Shown: positions 7,550 to 15,060, numbered from the stretch's first letter. The stretch: 64,000 nucleotides of DNA from Clostridium sp. UBA4548 (GCF_002387895.1 NZ_DGLI01000001.1:135705-199704); one strand, 5' to 3'. Notes: generated by a model from the sequence alone, not told the origin. Made by a program: numbers and translations.

Positions 7550-8431
7550 TTATTTTAATTCAGAACCCTTGATTATTTCTATGAGAGTTTTAATCCTCTG
7601 TGTTTGTACCTTATCTTTAAGAAAAGCAATATGATTCACACTGATTAATTCGAAGTCATTTATTTTAACTTCAAAAAGTTCTCCATTACAAATTTCTTTC
7701 TCAACTAATATTTTAGGCAATACACTTATTCCTAATCCTTGCTTTACCCCCTGTATTAAAGCTTGTGAATTTACACTTATCCACTCTGGGCTTACTCTTA
7801 TATTATGTAATAATAATCCGCTGTCAAAAACATCTCTTATAGCACTACCTTCTTCTCTAAGTAAGAACCTTTCCTTTACTAACTCATTGACATCTATGGC
7901 TTTTTCTGACACAAATTTATGTATAGGAGAACAAATAACCACTAACTCATAGGAGGAAAATGGAATCCTTATCAACTCTTCATTATAAACGATTCCTTCA
8001 ATCAATCCTAAATCCACTTCATTATTAAGCACCATATTTTCAATATTTCTAGCATTATCAATACTAATTTTAGTAGGAGTATTCTTGCAAATTCTTTCAA
8101 ACTCCAGTATTGCTTTAGGTAAGATGAAGTTTGCTATGGTTATGCTTGAACCAACTTTAATGGTTGCCTTATCTTCTAACTCCTTGGAATTTTGCTCTAG
8201 ATCTTCATATAAATCTAAAAGCTTAAGTACTTTTGTAAGAAATAGCTTGCCTGTTTCATTCAAATATAGCTTTCGCGAAATTCTATCAAATAAGCAAATG
8301 CCCAAATAATCTTCTAAATCACTGATTGCATGAGAAACTGCTGGCTGTGTCATAAACAATTTTTCAGATGCCTTCGTAATACTTTCTTCCTCACATACTG
8401 TTTTAAAAATATTCAATTGCCTTATATTCAT
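7550..8431 (-). CDS. LysR-family transcriptional regulator
   Basis: This is a 293-residue regulator. The ATG at 8431 is chosen because AGGGAG sits six bases upstream and the protein then begins M-N-I-R-Q-L, the normal LysR start. The N-terminal winged helix (residues ~3-62) shows the LysR signature A-S-E-K-L-F-M-T-Q-P-A-V-S-H-A-I-S-D-L-E; an effector-binding domain follows (~90-290). It diverges from the chromate-type transporter pair with 122 bp between start codons, so it very likely regulates that pair. The effector is unknown. Confidence 0.93.
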   Translation of the reverse strand: MNIRQLNIFKTVCEEESITKASEKLFMTQPAVSHAISDLEDYLGICLFDRISRKLYLNETGKLFLTKVLKLLDLYEDLEQNSKELEDKATIKVGSSITIANFILPKAILEFERICKNTPTKISIDNARNIENMVLNNEVDLGLIEGIVYNEELIRIPFSSYELVVICSPIHKFVSEKAIDVNELVKERFLLREEGSAIRDVFDSGLLLHNIRVSPEWISVNSQALIQGVKQGLGISVLPKILVEKEICNGELFEVKINDFELISVNHIAFLKDKVQTQRIKTLIEIIKGSELK

Positions 8432-8467
8432 ATCAAACTCCCTATTCATTACTGTTTAGTTATGTAT

Positions 8468-8497
8468 TTCATAAAATTATACTATTATACTTATGAA
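8468..8497. promoter_or_regulatory. Inverted repeat in the LysR/transporter intergenic region
   Basis: TTCATAA (8468-8474) and TTATGAA (8491-8497) form a perfect 7-bp inverted repeat with a 16-bp AT-rich spacer between the divergent promoters. Size and position fit a LysR binding site. The assignment is inferred from position only. Confidence 0.45.
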
Positions 8498-8553
8498 GAG
8501 TCTATAGTGTATACTGAAACTGCTATAAATTACTTAATTAGGAGGAATGACAC

Positions 8554-9132
8554 TTGTTGCTAAAAAAAATAAAATTATATTTTTTACTCTTTAGAATCAC
8601 ATTTTCTATTAGTGCTTTTACCTTTGGAGGCGGATATATAGTCATTCCTATGATTCGAAAATATTTTGTTACTAATTTAGAAATGATTAATGAGCAAGAA
8701 TTATTAGATATGGCAGCTATTGCACAATCTACTCCAGGTGCCATCGCTGTTAATCTTTCAGTATTAGTAGGATATCGTATAACTGGAATCCAAGGCGCAA
8801 TTATCTGTTGCATTGGTACAGTTCTACCAGCCCTATTGATATTATCTATTATATCTTTTTCTTATAGTGCATTTCGAAGTAGCAGAATCATTTCTTCACT
8901 GCTGAAAGGTATGGAGGCAGGTGTTGCCGCATCTATTTTGGATTTAGTAATTGATATGATTCAAGGTATTCTTAAGGAGAAAAATAGACTATTAACACTA
9001 ATGGTGCTTGCTTCATTTTTAGCCAGTTTCTTCTTAAATATCAATGTGTTAATTATTATTATTTCCTGTGTTCTCTTAAGTTTTGGACAAGCTTATATAT
9101 GCGCTAGAAAAGAAGGAGTTAAGCATGATTAA
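8554..9132 (+). CDS. Chromate transporter family protein, first half-size subunit
   Basis: This 192-residue membrane protein is one CHR domain. It carries the family motif F-G-G-G-Y near residue 26 and a segment beginning A-Q-S-T-P-G-A-I-A-V-N near residue 55, with about six hydrophobic segments. The start is TTG at 8554, eight bases after a GGAGG site; an ATG at 8547 opens only a short dead frame. Two-gene CHR systems work as heterodimers, and the second half follows with an 8-bp overlap. Family members export chromate by proton motive force, but many clostridial homologues have no tested substrate. Confidence 0.9.
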   Translation: MLLKKIKLYFLLFRITFSISAFTFGGGYIVIPMIRKYFVTNLEMINEQELLDMAAIAQSTPGAIAVNLSVLVGYRITGIQGAIICCIGTVLPALLILSIISFSYSAFRSSRIISSLLKGMEAGVAASILDLVIDMIQGILKEKNRLLTLMVLASFLASFFLNINVLIIIISCVLLSFGQAYICARKEGVKHD

Positions 9133-9688
9133 AACTACTTTTTCCTTACTTATGAGTTTTTTACAAATAGGTTTATTTAGCATTGGCGGTGGATATGCCA
9201 TAATACCTTTGATACAGGAACAAGTTGTTGATAACCATCAGTGGATTACATTGAAGGAATTTACAGACATTATTACAATCTCTCAAATGACACCTGGGCC
9301 TTTGGCTGTTAATACTTCCACTTTTGTTGGCATACGCATAGCAGGTATAACTGGTGCATTGGTAGCTACTGTAGGGTGTATTCTTTCTGGATTTATTATT
9401 TCTATCCTTTTATACAACTTTTTTAAAAAGCATAAAACTGTAGATAGCATCTCAAATATACTGAAAGGTTTACGTGCTACTTCAATTGGACTTATTATAT
9501 CTTCTGCATCTACTGTCATTATAATAGCTTTTTGGGGTTATCCATCACTAGGTGCTACGGCTGTGAATTTTAATATTACTGCTATCATTGTATTCACTAT
9601 CTCTTTGTTTTTACTTAGAAAGTATAAGCTTAACCCAATATCGATAATTATTCTAACAGGTATTGTAGGTGTATTTTTTTATTATTGA
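9125..9688 (+). CDS. Chromate transporter family protein, second half-size subunit
   Basis: This 187-residue partner of the preceding gene starts at the ATG at 9125, behind an AAGGAG site that lies within the end of the upstream gene. The matching motifs are I-G-G-G-Y near residue 20 and S-Q-M-T-P-G-P-L-A-V-N near residue 55, again with about six membrane segments. The paired short-chain CHR arrangement and the divergent LysR gene are common in Firmicutes. No terminator with a clear T tract follows; a loose hairpin lies around 9870-9920. Confidence 0.9.
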   Translation: MIKTTFSLLMSFLQIGLFSIGGGYAIIPLIQEQVVDNHQWITLKEFTDIITISQMTPGPLAVNTSTFVGIRIAGITGALVATVGCILSGFIISILLYNFFKKHKTVDSISNILKGLRATSIGLIISSASTVIIIAFWGYPSLGATAVNFNITAIIVFTISLFLLRKYKLNPISIIILTGIVGVFFYY

Positions 9689-9731
9689 TGTTTGAAGAAT
9701 ATTCGTTAGTACGATTACATTATTGTTATAC

Positions 9732-9808
9732 AAAGTGATTTAACAATCCTAAATAATAATTTGAGTATCTTAGGATATGCTCACCTAAAATAGGTAGAAT
9801 ATAGATTT
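9732..9808 (-). pseudogene. Decayed fragment of a DUF2935 gene
   Basis: Read on the minus strand, this 77-bp stretch aligns base by base with the 3' end of the intact DUF2935 gene at 10602. It encodes K-S-I-F-Y-L-F, then after a frame change G-E-H-I-L-R-Y-S-N-Y-Y-L-G-L-L-N. The intact gene has K-S-I-I-L-P-L-L-G-D-H-V-L-R-E-A-N-H-Y-L-R-L-L-N. A frameshift and no open frame mark it as the remnant of a second copy about 0.8 kb from the first. The rest of 9689-9993 shows only AT-rich sequence and a loose hairpin. Confidence 0.6.
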
Positions 9809-9993
9809 ACAAGTTTTATATTATACAAGAATTTAAAGTGGTCTTCTAATCCTTGTGTAATATTAACAGTAATAGTAGTCTGTATGCTAATGATTTAACA
9901 CTACAAACTACTATTAGATAACCACATATTGTGAATATTACAAAAGGACAATCTCTATTGAATCTAAGATTATCTTTTTAATTCAATAAGTTA

Positions 9994-10110
9994 TTACTTT
10001 TTATTTTCTTCTTCTTTTTTATCTTTTCTTGGGAAAACAAAGTTATAATAAATAAATCCTCCAATAACTATTCCCATAATGATGAATACAACTAAGTTAC
10101 TATAATCCAT
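9994..10110 (-). CDS. 38-residue single-span membrane protein
   Basis: This is a 38-codon frame with an AAGGAGG site six bases before the ATG. The N-terminal ~26 residues are a hydrophobic helix rich in Ile, Val and Gly, ending Y-Y-N-F-V-F-P; the tail is charged (R-K-D-K-K-E-E-E-N-K-K). This gives one membrane span with a charged tail predicted inside. The strong ribosome binding site, a consensus promoter at 10264-10292 and a terminator-containing leader support expression. No family was recognised. It resembles small subunits or regulators of membrane complexes only in shape. Confidence 0.6.
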   Translation of the reverse strand: MDYSNLVVFIIMGIVIGGFIYYNFVFPRKDKKEEENKK

Positions 10111-10257
10111 TATATTACCTCCTTAAAAATTATCTATAAATATAAACCTTCATAAACAAAAAAAGTGGGAAACTCAAAATGAGTTTCCCACCCTAGAAAC
10201 AAAAAGTTACTTGGACAAATTTTAGTTGTCCAACCGTAAAGTCCATATGAATTATTT
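10111..10257 (-). promoter_or_regulatory. Structured 5' leader with internal terminator (possible attenuator or riboswitch)
   Basis: From the predicted start near 10257, the minus-strand leader contains a perfect 8-bp hairpin (10211-10233, TTGGACAA/TTGTCCAA). It then has a strong terminator (10165-10191) ending in seven U residues, all before the ribosome binding site of the 38-residue protein. A terminator between promoter and start codon is the usual sign of attenuation. It matches no riboswitch class recognised by eye. Confidence 0.5.
10165..10191 (-). terminator. Intrinsic terminator inside the leader
   Basis: A perfect 11-bp stem GTGGGAAACTC/GAGTTTCCCAC has a 5-nt loop. On the minus strand it is followed by seven T residues. 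Confidence 0.8.
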
Positions 10258-10263
10258 AAGTAT

Positions 10264-10292
10264 AGTATAACATAAAATATGTTTAAATTCAA
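10264..10292 (-). promoter_or_regulatory. Sigma-A type promoter of the leader transcript
   Basis: On the minus strand, TTGAAT (10287-10292) and TATACT (10264-10269) are separated by 17 bp. The 61-codon plus-strand frame over this region is not supported as a gene. Confidence 0.65.
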
Positions 10293-10536
10293 ATTTCTTA
10301 TAACCCTTTTCTTTTGGCCCTACAAAGGATGTTCAAAAATGTACTATAAAACCAAATTAAATGAAGCCTCTATCAGTTATCTACTCATACTCTTATCTTA
10401 TTCCTGCACTAAAATTCAAAGATTGTTTTATATATTTTTTAATTTAACTACTAGAATTTTTTAGGATAGTGTTATTCCATAGAGAGTTTATAACAGAGGG
10501 TAATCCAAAGAAGTACTAATTTGTTTTTATAGTTAC

Positions 10537-10582
10537 TTAGGCTACAAAGACCTTTTAATAATTAATAGCCTTCATAGCCTAA
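10537..10582 (-). terminator. Terminator of the DUF2935 gene
   Basis: TTAGGCTA and TAGCCTAA form a stem around a 30-nt loop immediately downstream of the minus-strand DUF2935 stop codon. The T tract is weak. Confidence 0.5.
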
Positions 10583-10601
10583 GAAAAATTTCATATTATG
10601 T

Positions 10602-11537
10602 CTATACTAATTTATCATAGTTATTTAGCAATCTTAAGTAGTGATTTGCTTCTCTTAGAACATGATCTCCTAAAAGAGGTAAAATAATAGATTTTATTTG
10701 GCAATTTAATATTCCCTCAGTACCTTGCATCTTAAAGTCTCTAATTTTTTTAGTTGCTTCTCTACTATCCTCAGTTATATTTGATAATTGCGATAATGAC
10801 ATTGCATTATCATGCATTGAAAGTGCTTCCTTTGTCAACTTATCAAATTGCTTACCAAATTTATTTGCAGTGTCAAACAATTCTTCTTCTGTTGGATCTA
10901 AAAATCCTCTAATAAACTTGGCATGTTCACCCATGATTCTGTTCCAAAAAGCTTCTTGTGCAATAATTTCCCTATTAATATCTGTTTCTATACCCTCTTG
11001 TAGTCTTCCTAACATTCTAAGATAAAACATTGCTTCTCTTAAAATATGATCTAATAAAAGTGGGTAACTGCCTGTAAACATCTTACATCGTAGTACATTT
11101 GTTTTAATGGTATTTTTTAGCTTTGCAGTTTCATTAACTACAGGAATAATTTGTTGATTTAAATAGAATACCTCTTCTGATAATTTATGCATAGATTTAC
11201 AACCGCTATAGTCTTCTAGGGCTAACTCCATTTCAGTTGTATTTGTGTTAATATCAATTCCAGTATAAAACTCTGTAAATTTTTCTGCTTCTAGGGTATA
11301 ATTTGTAACAATCTCCCCTGTGTTTCCGGTTTTTGGTTCTACAACTCCCTTAGATAATTTTATAGTTTTCCTAAGTAAATCATCTAGTTGAAGCTTTAGC
11401 ATATTTGCATGATTGAGGTAATTGTGACTTTTAGGAGTTAATGAAGCACCAACAAAAACTAGGTGCTCCTTCATTATTCTTAAAAAGAATAGGTTTAATT
11501 CAAGTGATTGTTTAATAAACTTCTCCTTTGATAACAT
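10602..11537 (-). CDS. DUF2935 protein with duplicated helical domain
   Basis: This is a 311-residue, all-helical soluble protein of unknown function. It is an internal duplication of about 150 residues. Motif pairs recur in both halves: M-K-E-H-L-V-F-V-G-A-S-L-T-P near 22 versus M-G-E-H-A-K-F-I-R-G-F-L-D-P near 200, and L-L-D-H-I-L-R-E-A-x-F-Y-L-R near 158 versus L-G-D-H-V-L-R-E-A-N-H-Y-L-R near 288. The repeated E-H and D-H...E residues could form a hemerythrin- or ferritin-like metal site, but that is inference. A GGGAG site precedes the ATG. A decayed partial copy lies at 9732-9808. Confidence 0.85.
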   Translation of the reverse strand: MLSKEKFIKQSLELNLFFLRIMKEHLVFVGASLTPKSHNYLNHANMLKLQLDDLLRKTIKLSKGVVEPKTGNTGEIVTNYTLEAEKFTEFYTGIDINTNTTEMELALEDYSGCKSMHKLSEEVFYLNQQIIPVVNETAKLKNTIKTNVLRCKMFTGSYPLLLDHILREAMFYLRMLGRLQEGIETDINREIIAQEAFWNRIMGEHAKFIRGFLDPTEEELFDTANKFGKQFDKLTKEALSMHDNAMSLSQLSNITEDSREATKKIRDFKMQGTEGILNCQIKSIILPLLGDHVLREANHYLRLLNNYDKLV

Positions 11538-11589
11538 ATATTCTCCCTCAAAAAATACTTCAATATTATCATATGCATAGGTAAATATA

Positions 11590-11724
11590 TTGACTCAGAA
11601 ATTAAAAGTAATTTTATATATTGAAAAGAACTTAAAGGATGAGTACCATTTTAGAAAGGGTCAGCGCTTCTATGGAGCTGAAGTAGCAATATATGAACGT
11701 TATTTTAATAAAAAACTCATATGA
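11590..11724 (+). CDS. Possible 44-codon ORF or gene remnant
   Basis: A TTG-initiated frame reads M-T-Q-K-L-K-V-I-L-Y-I-E-K-N-L-K, then D-E-Y-H-F-R-K-G-Q-R-F-Y-G-A-E-V-A-I-Y-E, and ends at TGA. Composition looks protein-like (GC-richer codons, aromatic and charged residues), but there is no ribosome binding site and no recognised family. It may be the surviving end of a degraded gene. Confidence 0.25.
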   Translation: MTQKLKVILYIEKNLKDEYHFRKGQRFYGAEVAIYERYFNKKLI

Positions 11725-12057
11725 CTAATTATTATATATTAATGCAGTGAAAGCTTTAAATGAAAATTGTTTCTAAATTAAGTGAATTTAGATTTTATGA
11801 AAAAATAAAATAAAACACTGAGAAAAGTGCCTAAGAGCTTAATAGCTCCTTTCATTCTTTTCTTAGTGACTACTTATAAAACTTATTATTTTAAAAACTA
11901 TAATTTATTATATCTAGCTTATATATATTTTTCTTTAACTGATCTTTTGTAAAAAAGTTTACCGTGACAAGACTGTTAAAAATTCAAATCAAATTGCCCT
12001 ATTATTTTATGTAAATCATAGTAACATATACTGTTCAGAATAATAAAATTTATAAGA
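11725..12057. other. Gene-free stretch with one long hairpin
   Basis: This AT-rich sequence holds an imperfect hairpin at about 11815-11868 (CACTGAGAAAAG paired with CTTTTCTTAGTG, with an inner AGAGCTTAATAGCTC stem). On the minus strand it is followed by a T-rich run, so it could terminate a minus-strand transcript. Nothing else is evident. Confidence 0.4.
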
Positions 12058-12086
12058 TTGACAATAAAAGCGTATTTTTATATAAT
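12058..12086 (+). promoter_or_regulatory. Consensus promoter of the mntP riboswitch transcript
   Basis: A perfect TTGACA (12058-12063), a 17-bp spacer and a perfect TATAAT (12081-12086) lie just upstream of the conserved riboswitch sequence. Confidence 0.85.
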
Positions 12087-12093
12087 TGGTAGT

Positions 12094-12219
12094 GGAATAA
12101 GGGAGTAGTTAGCACAGAAATATTGTGTAATAAAGTCAACATACTGATAATATTTATCTGGCTTTATTTTAAATAATGAGACTTATCTGCAGAAAAGTTC
12201 TGCAGGTAAGTCTTTTTTT
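12094..12219 (+). ncRNA. yybP-ykoY manganese riboswitch with terminator
   Basis: The conserved GGGAGTAG block lies near 12101 and the conserved GTCAACATACT block near 12135. They are followed by GAGACTT and a strong terminator hairpin (12178-12219, ACTTATCTGCAGAA pairing with TTCTGCAGGTAAGT, then seven T). This is the yybP-ykoY architecture, which senses Mn2+ and turns on Mn exporters by antitermination. Its position 5' of mntP fits that role. Confidence 0.88.
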
Positions 12220-12257
12220 GTGTTAATAATCTAAATTATAAGAGGGAGTAATGAAAA

Positions 12258-12851
12258 ATGAGTTTACTTGAATTATTTATTATTGCAGTTGGTTTATCAA
12301 TGGATGCATTTGCAGTAGCCGTCTGTAAAGGATTGTCAATGAAAAATATTAGCTTTAAAAAAGCTGGAATTGTGGGCCTATATTTTGGAGCATTTCAAGG
12401 TGGCATGCCTTTGATTGGCTACTTTTTAGGCGTACAGTTTCAAGATAAAATCACATCCATTGACCACTGGATAGCATTTATACTGCTTGGAATCATAGGC
12501 ATAAATATGATTAAAGAATCTCGAAACAGTAGCTGTGAGGTTGCAGTTGACACAGTTAGTGATGTGAATGTAGACAATTCTCTTAGTTTTAAAACCATGT
12601 CTGTATTAGCAGTTGCAACAAGTATTGATGCTTTGGCAGTAGGAATAACCTTTGCATTTCTTAATGTAAATATTACTCCTGCAGTATCTTTTATCGGAAT
12701 TGTTACCTTTACATTATCCATGTTAGGTGTAAAGATAGGAAATGTATTTGGCGAAAAGTTCAAGACAAGAGCAGAATTTGCAGGTGGATTTATTTTATTG
12801 CTTATGGGCATTAAAATTTTACTTAATCATGCTGGTATTATTAATTTTTAA
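12258..12851 (+). CDS. mntP: Manganese efflux pump MntP
   Basis: This is a 197-residue membrane protein with six membrane segments in two repeats. Each repeat carries the conserved Asp motif: G-L-S-M-D-A-F-A-V-A near residue 12 and A-T-S-I-D-A-L-A-V-G near 118. Length and motifs match MntP (YebN family), which exports Mn2+ across the cytoplasmic membrane. A GAGGGAG site precedes the ATG. It is the only gene behind the yybP-ykoY riboswitch, so high manganese should induce it. Confidence 0.95.
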   Translation: MSLLELFIIAVGLSMDAFAVAVCKGLSMKNISFKKAGIVGLYFGAFQGGMPLIGYFLGVQFQDKITSIDHWIAFILLGIIGINMIKESRNSSCEVAVDTVSDVNVDNSLSFKTMSVLAVATSIDALAVGITFAFLNVNITPAVSFIGIVTFTLSMLGVKIGNVFGEKFKTRAEFAGGFILLLMGIKILLNHAGIINF

Positions 12852-13292
12852 GGCAAGTTATAGGAAAGCAAATTGTGTTCACAATTTGTGAACTATCCCT
12901 AGTGTAAATTATTTTTAAATCCAAAATAAGTGGGCCTGTAGTAAAATTACTTTGAAAAGTAGTTTACCATTGATTTACATGAACTCTTTAGATAATGATT
13001 TCAGGATACATAGTATTACCAAAGATAACGTCTGCAGATTTGCAGACGTTATCTTTTTACACTGTTTATTTTTGGCCTTAATTTTTCAGTGATGAATTCA
13101 TCTATGCAACTAATCCATGGATATTAACACTATAAGTAATTTTAGGAAAATAAAATATATTCTTTTATTAAACCAGTAAGGAGTTGCATTCTTTTATTAT
13201 TAAATTAATAATAAAAACTACAAAATCCATTTGGGTCTTTTGTATGATTTTTTATTAGCTTTTCATTCCTGTAAATCATTTAAGTATAACTA
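12852..13292. other. Gene-free stretch downstream of mntP
   Basis: It contains a 9-bp hairpin near 12870-12890 (CAAATTGTG/CACAATTTG) and the strong terminator at 13021-13056. The rest is AT-rich with no coding signal. The 170-bp gap between mntP and its probable terminator is unusually long. Confidence 0.5.
13021..13056 (+). terminator. Strong intrinsic terminator downstream of mntP
   Basis: A perfect 16-bp stem, AAAGATAACGTCTGCA with its complement, has a 4-nt loop and is followed by T residues. Confidence 0.8.
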
Positions 13293-13469
13293 TTAATAAG
13301 TTTCTTTAAAAAAATACTTAAAATCTTCCTCTCCATGATTATCATTTTTTAAACTTTTATAACTAGACTTATTGTCCTCGTTGTGTAGACTTTGAAAACT
13401 TGTACTATTTCCCATATTGCTTATAGCTTCATTTTGTTTTTTATTTTTGTCTTTCTTATTTCTATTCAT
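13293..13469 (-). CDS. 58-residue hydrophilic protein of unknown function
   Basis: This frame is rich in Asn, Lys and Ser and begins M-N-R-N-K-K-D-K-N-K-K-Q-N-E-A. It has no hydrophobic segment and is probably disordered. AAAGGGGAAG lies eight bases before the ATG, which is a good ribosome binding site. A second small hydrophilic frame lies just upstream (13567-13689), and both sit on the downstream side of the IS607-type element. Small spore or stress proteins share this composition, but no family was recognised. Confidence 0.5.
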   Translation of the reverse strand: MNRNKKDKNKKQNEAISNMGNSTSFQSLHNEDNKSSYKSLKNDNHGEEDFKYFFKETY

Positions 13470-13566
13470 CTTATCTTCCCCTTTCTTCTCACCATTGTTT
13501 ACATTCCTACTATTACTTATAAATAAATTATAAGGTATTAAATTTTACATTGAATGTAATTTGAAT

Positions 13567-13689
13567 TTAGTTTGTATTAATCCTAGACTTGCTATGATTT
13601 TGCTTTTCTTGGTTTTCTGCATTAGGAGTTATTTTAGTTCCTCCATTTACTTGACAGCTATTTATGTTACCTTTTTTTCCTTTTGCCAT
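13567..13689 (-). CDS. 40-residue hydrophilic protein, doubtful
   Basis: The frame begins M-A-K-G-K-K-G-N-I-N-S-C-Q-V and is rich in Asn, Lys, Gln and Ser. It is similar in style to the 58-residue frame 97 bp downstream. The ribosome binding site is weak. A plus-strand frame of 68 codons covers the same DNA but has no ribosome binding site and an implausible composition. Confidence 0.35.
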   Translation of the reverse strand: MAKGKKGNINSCQVNGGTKITPNAENQEKQNHSKSRINTN

Positions 13690-13779
13690 AGTGATTACCG
13701 TTGCCAAAACCTTATAAAACCTTATAAAGCTTGTTTAATTCCCTGTTCAACATGTCCGATTTTGTAATTTAAAAGAATA

Positions 13780-15060
13780 TACTACTTTCGTTTGATATAA
13801 CACTTCGAGGGCTTAAATTCCCATACAACGCATGGTACATATTAGTAGTATCTTTTAAGTGATTAACCTACTAATTCATATCTTGATAAGTTGATACTTG
13901 CATTATAATCTCTATCTATAACTAAGCTGCACTTATCACAGATATATGTCCTTACTGATAGTGAAAGCTTTTGTTTCACATGACCACACTTACTACAAGT
14001 TTTTGATGAGGGATACCATTTGTCAGCTTCTATAAACTTAATTCCATTGAACTCACATTTATATTGCATTTGTTTTTTAAACTCATATAAACCTTGTTTT
14101 CCTATTGCTTTTGATAAATGCTTATTCTTCATTATGCCTTTAATATTAAGTGTTTCCATAACAACTCTTGATGGCTTGGCTTTCACTATCTTATTCGTTG
14201 CTTGGTGATTATGATTACTTCTTATATTAGCTAATCTTCTATGAAGTAATTTAATCTGCTTTTCAATTTTTATAATATTACTTGTTTTGACAAACTTACT
14301 CCCTTCTTTATTTCTTAGGTATTTGCGAGATACCCTACGTTGTAATCTACGTAGCCTTTTTTCAAGCTTTTTTACAATTCTTGTTTTATTAATATTTTTA
14401 AAAGTCATTCCATTGGAGCATATAGCTAAATCTTTTATGCCTACATCAACTCCTAGGCTGTCAGTAGTTAGCTCTATTATTGGTTTTTCTCTTTCTAAGC
14501 CTACTGATATAAACCAATACTTTCCATCAAAACTTACTCTTGGATTAGTATATTTACAGTTCATAGGTATTGCATTTTTCTTTATTTTTACCCAACCTAC
14601 TTTTTCAATTAGCAAGTTACTTTCTTTAACTTTAAGCTTTGATGTATCATTATAGAAAGATGGCTTAGCCTTTTTTCGGCTCTTAAATTTTGGTCTATCA
14701 GCTAATCCTTTGAAAAAGTTTTTATAAGCTTCACCCCCATCTTTAACAGCTTGTTTAGCCACATTATTAGATACCTGATTAAGCCAGTTAAGTTCTGTTT
14801 TCTTTAAGATAGTTAATTCTTTTCTTAAATCATTATCAGATATAAACTTGCCACCACTTTTATAGTTTTCTTCTTGCCTTGTAAGTGTCCAATTATATAT
14901 AAATCTTGCAGTACCTACGGATTGCCACAGTTTTTGTTCTTGCTCTTTAGTTGGAAATAGCCTAACTCTCTTCCCAAGTATCATTCTAGCTTTAGCAAAC
15001 TCTCCTATTGAATAATGTTTCAATAGAATCACCTCCTAACGCTATTATACACACCTTATA
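13780..15060 (-). mobile_element. IS607-type element with the recombinase gene almost entirely deleted
   Basis: The element comprises a left flank with a TATAAT-like box and AGGAGGTG site (15030-15055), a stub of TnpA codons fused in frame to tnpB, and about 80 bp beyond the tnpB stop. That last part, with GGGAATTTAAGCCC in minus-strand sense near 13810-13825, probably holds the 3' end of a guide RNA. Exact ends and target duplication cannot be fixed from sequence alone; IS607 elements leave no long target repeats. Confidence 0.6.
13863..15023 (-). CDS. tnpB: TnpB RNA-guided nuclease (IS200/IS605-IS607 type) with TnpA-derived N-terminus
   Basis: From the GTG at 15032 the frame is 389 codons; the TTG at 15023, six bases after AGGAGGTG, is the likelier start. 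Residue numbers here count from the GTG. The RuvC-like residues are intact: Asp196 (L-G-V-D-V-G), Glu293 (V-V-M-E-T) and Asp375 (D-R-D-Y-N-A). The zinc finger is also intact: Cys346, 349, 365 and 368. The helical N-terminal region (R-F-I-Y-N-W-T-L) is typical. The first ~14 residues (K-H-Y-S-I-G-E-F-A-K) are not TnpB but match the MerR-like start of IS607 TnpA serine recombinases. Normal TnpB would begin at Met17 or Met18. An internal deletion thus joined the tnpA start to tnpB. TnpB proteins are RNA-guided DNA nucleases. Confidence 0.9.
   Translation of the reverse strand: MKHYSIGEFAKARMILGKRVRLFPTKEQEQKLWQSVGTARFIYNWTLTRQEENYKSGGKFISDNDLRKELTILKKTELNWLNQVSNNVAKQAVKDGGEAYKNFFKGLADRPKFKSRKKAKPSFYNDTSKLKVKESNLLIEKVGWVKIKKNAIPMNCKYTNPRVSFDGKYWFISVGLEREKPIIELTTDSLGVDVGIKDLAICSNGMTFKNINKTRIVKKLEKRLRRLQRRVSRKYLRNKEGSKFVKTSNIIKIEKQIKLLHRRLANIRSNHNHQATNKIVKAKPSRVVMETLNIKGIMKNKHLSKAIGKQGLYEFKKQMQYKCEFNGIKFIEADKWYPSSKTCSKCGHVKQKLSLSVRTYICDKCSLVIDRDYNASINLSRYELVG

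Noticed and set aside
10111..10257. Known riboswitch class in the 38-residue protein leader (guanidine, fluoride, preQ1 considered)
   Set aside because: None of the conserved core motifs of these classes could be matched; it is reported as an unclassified leader.
10279..10464. 61-codon plus-strand frame
   Set aside because: It begins inside the promoter of the opposite-strand leader, has no ribosome binding site and is composed mainly of Phe, Leu, Ile and Tyr as expected from AT-rich noise.
13561..13767. 68-codon plus-strand frame
   Set aside because: It opens with TTG and has no ribosome binding site; the opposite strand has the more plausible small hydrophilic frame.
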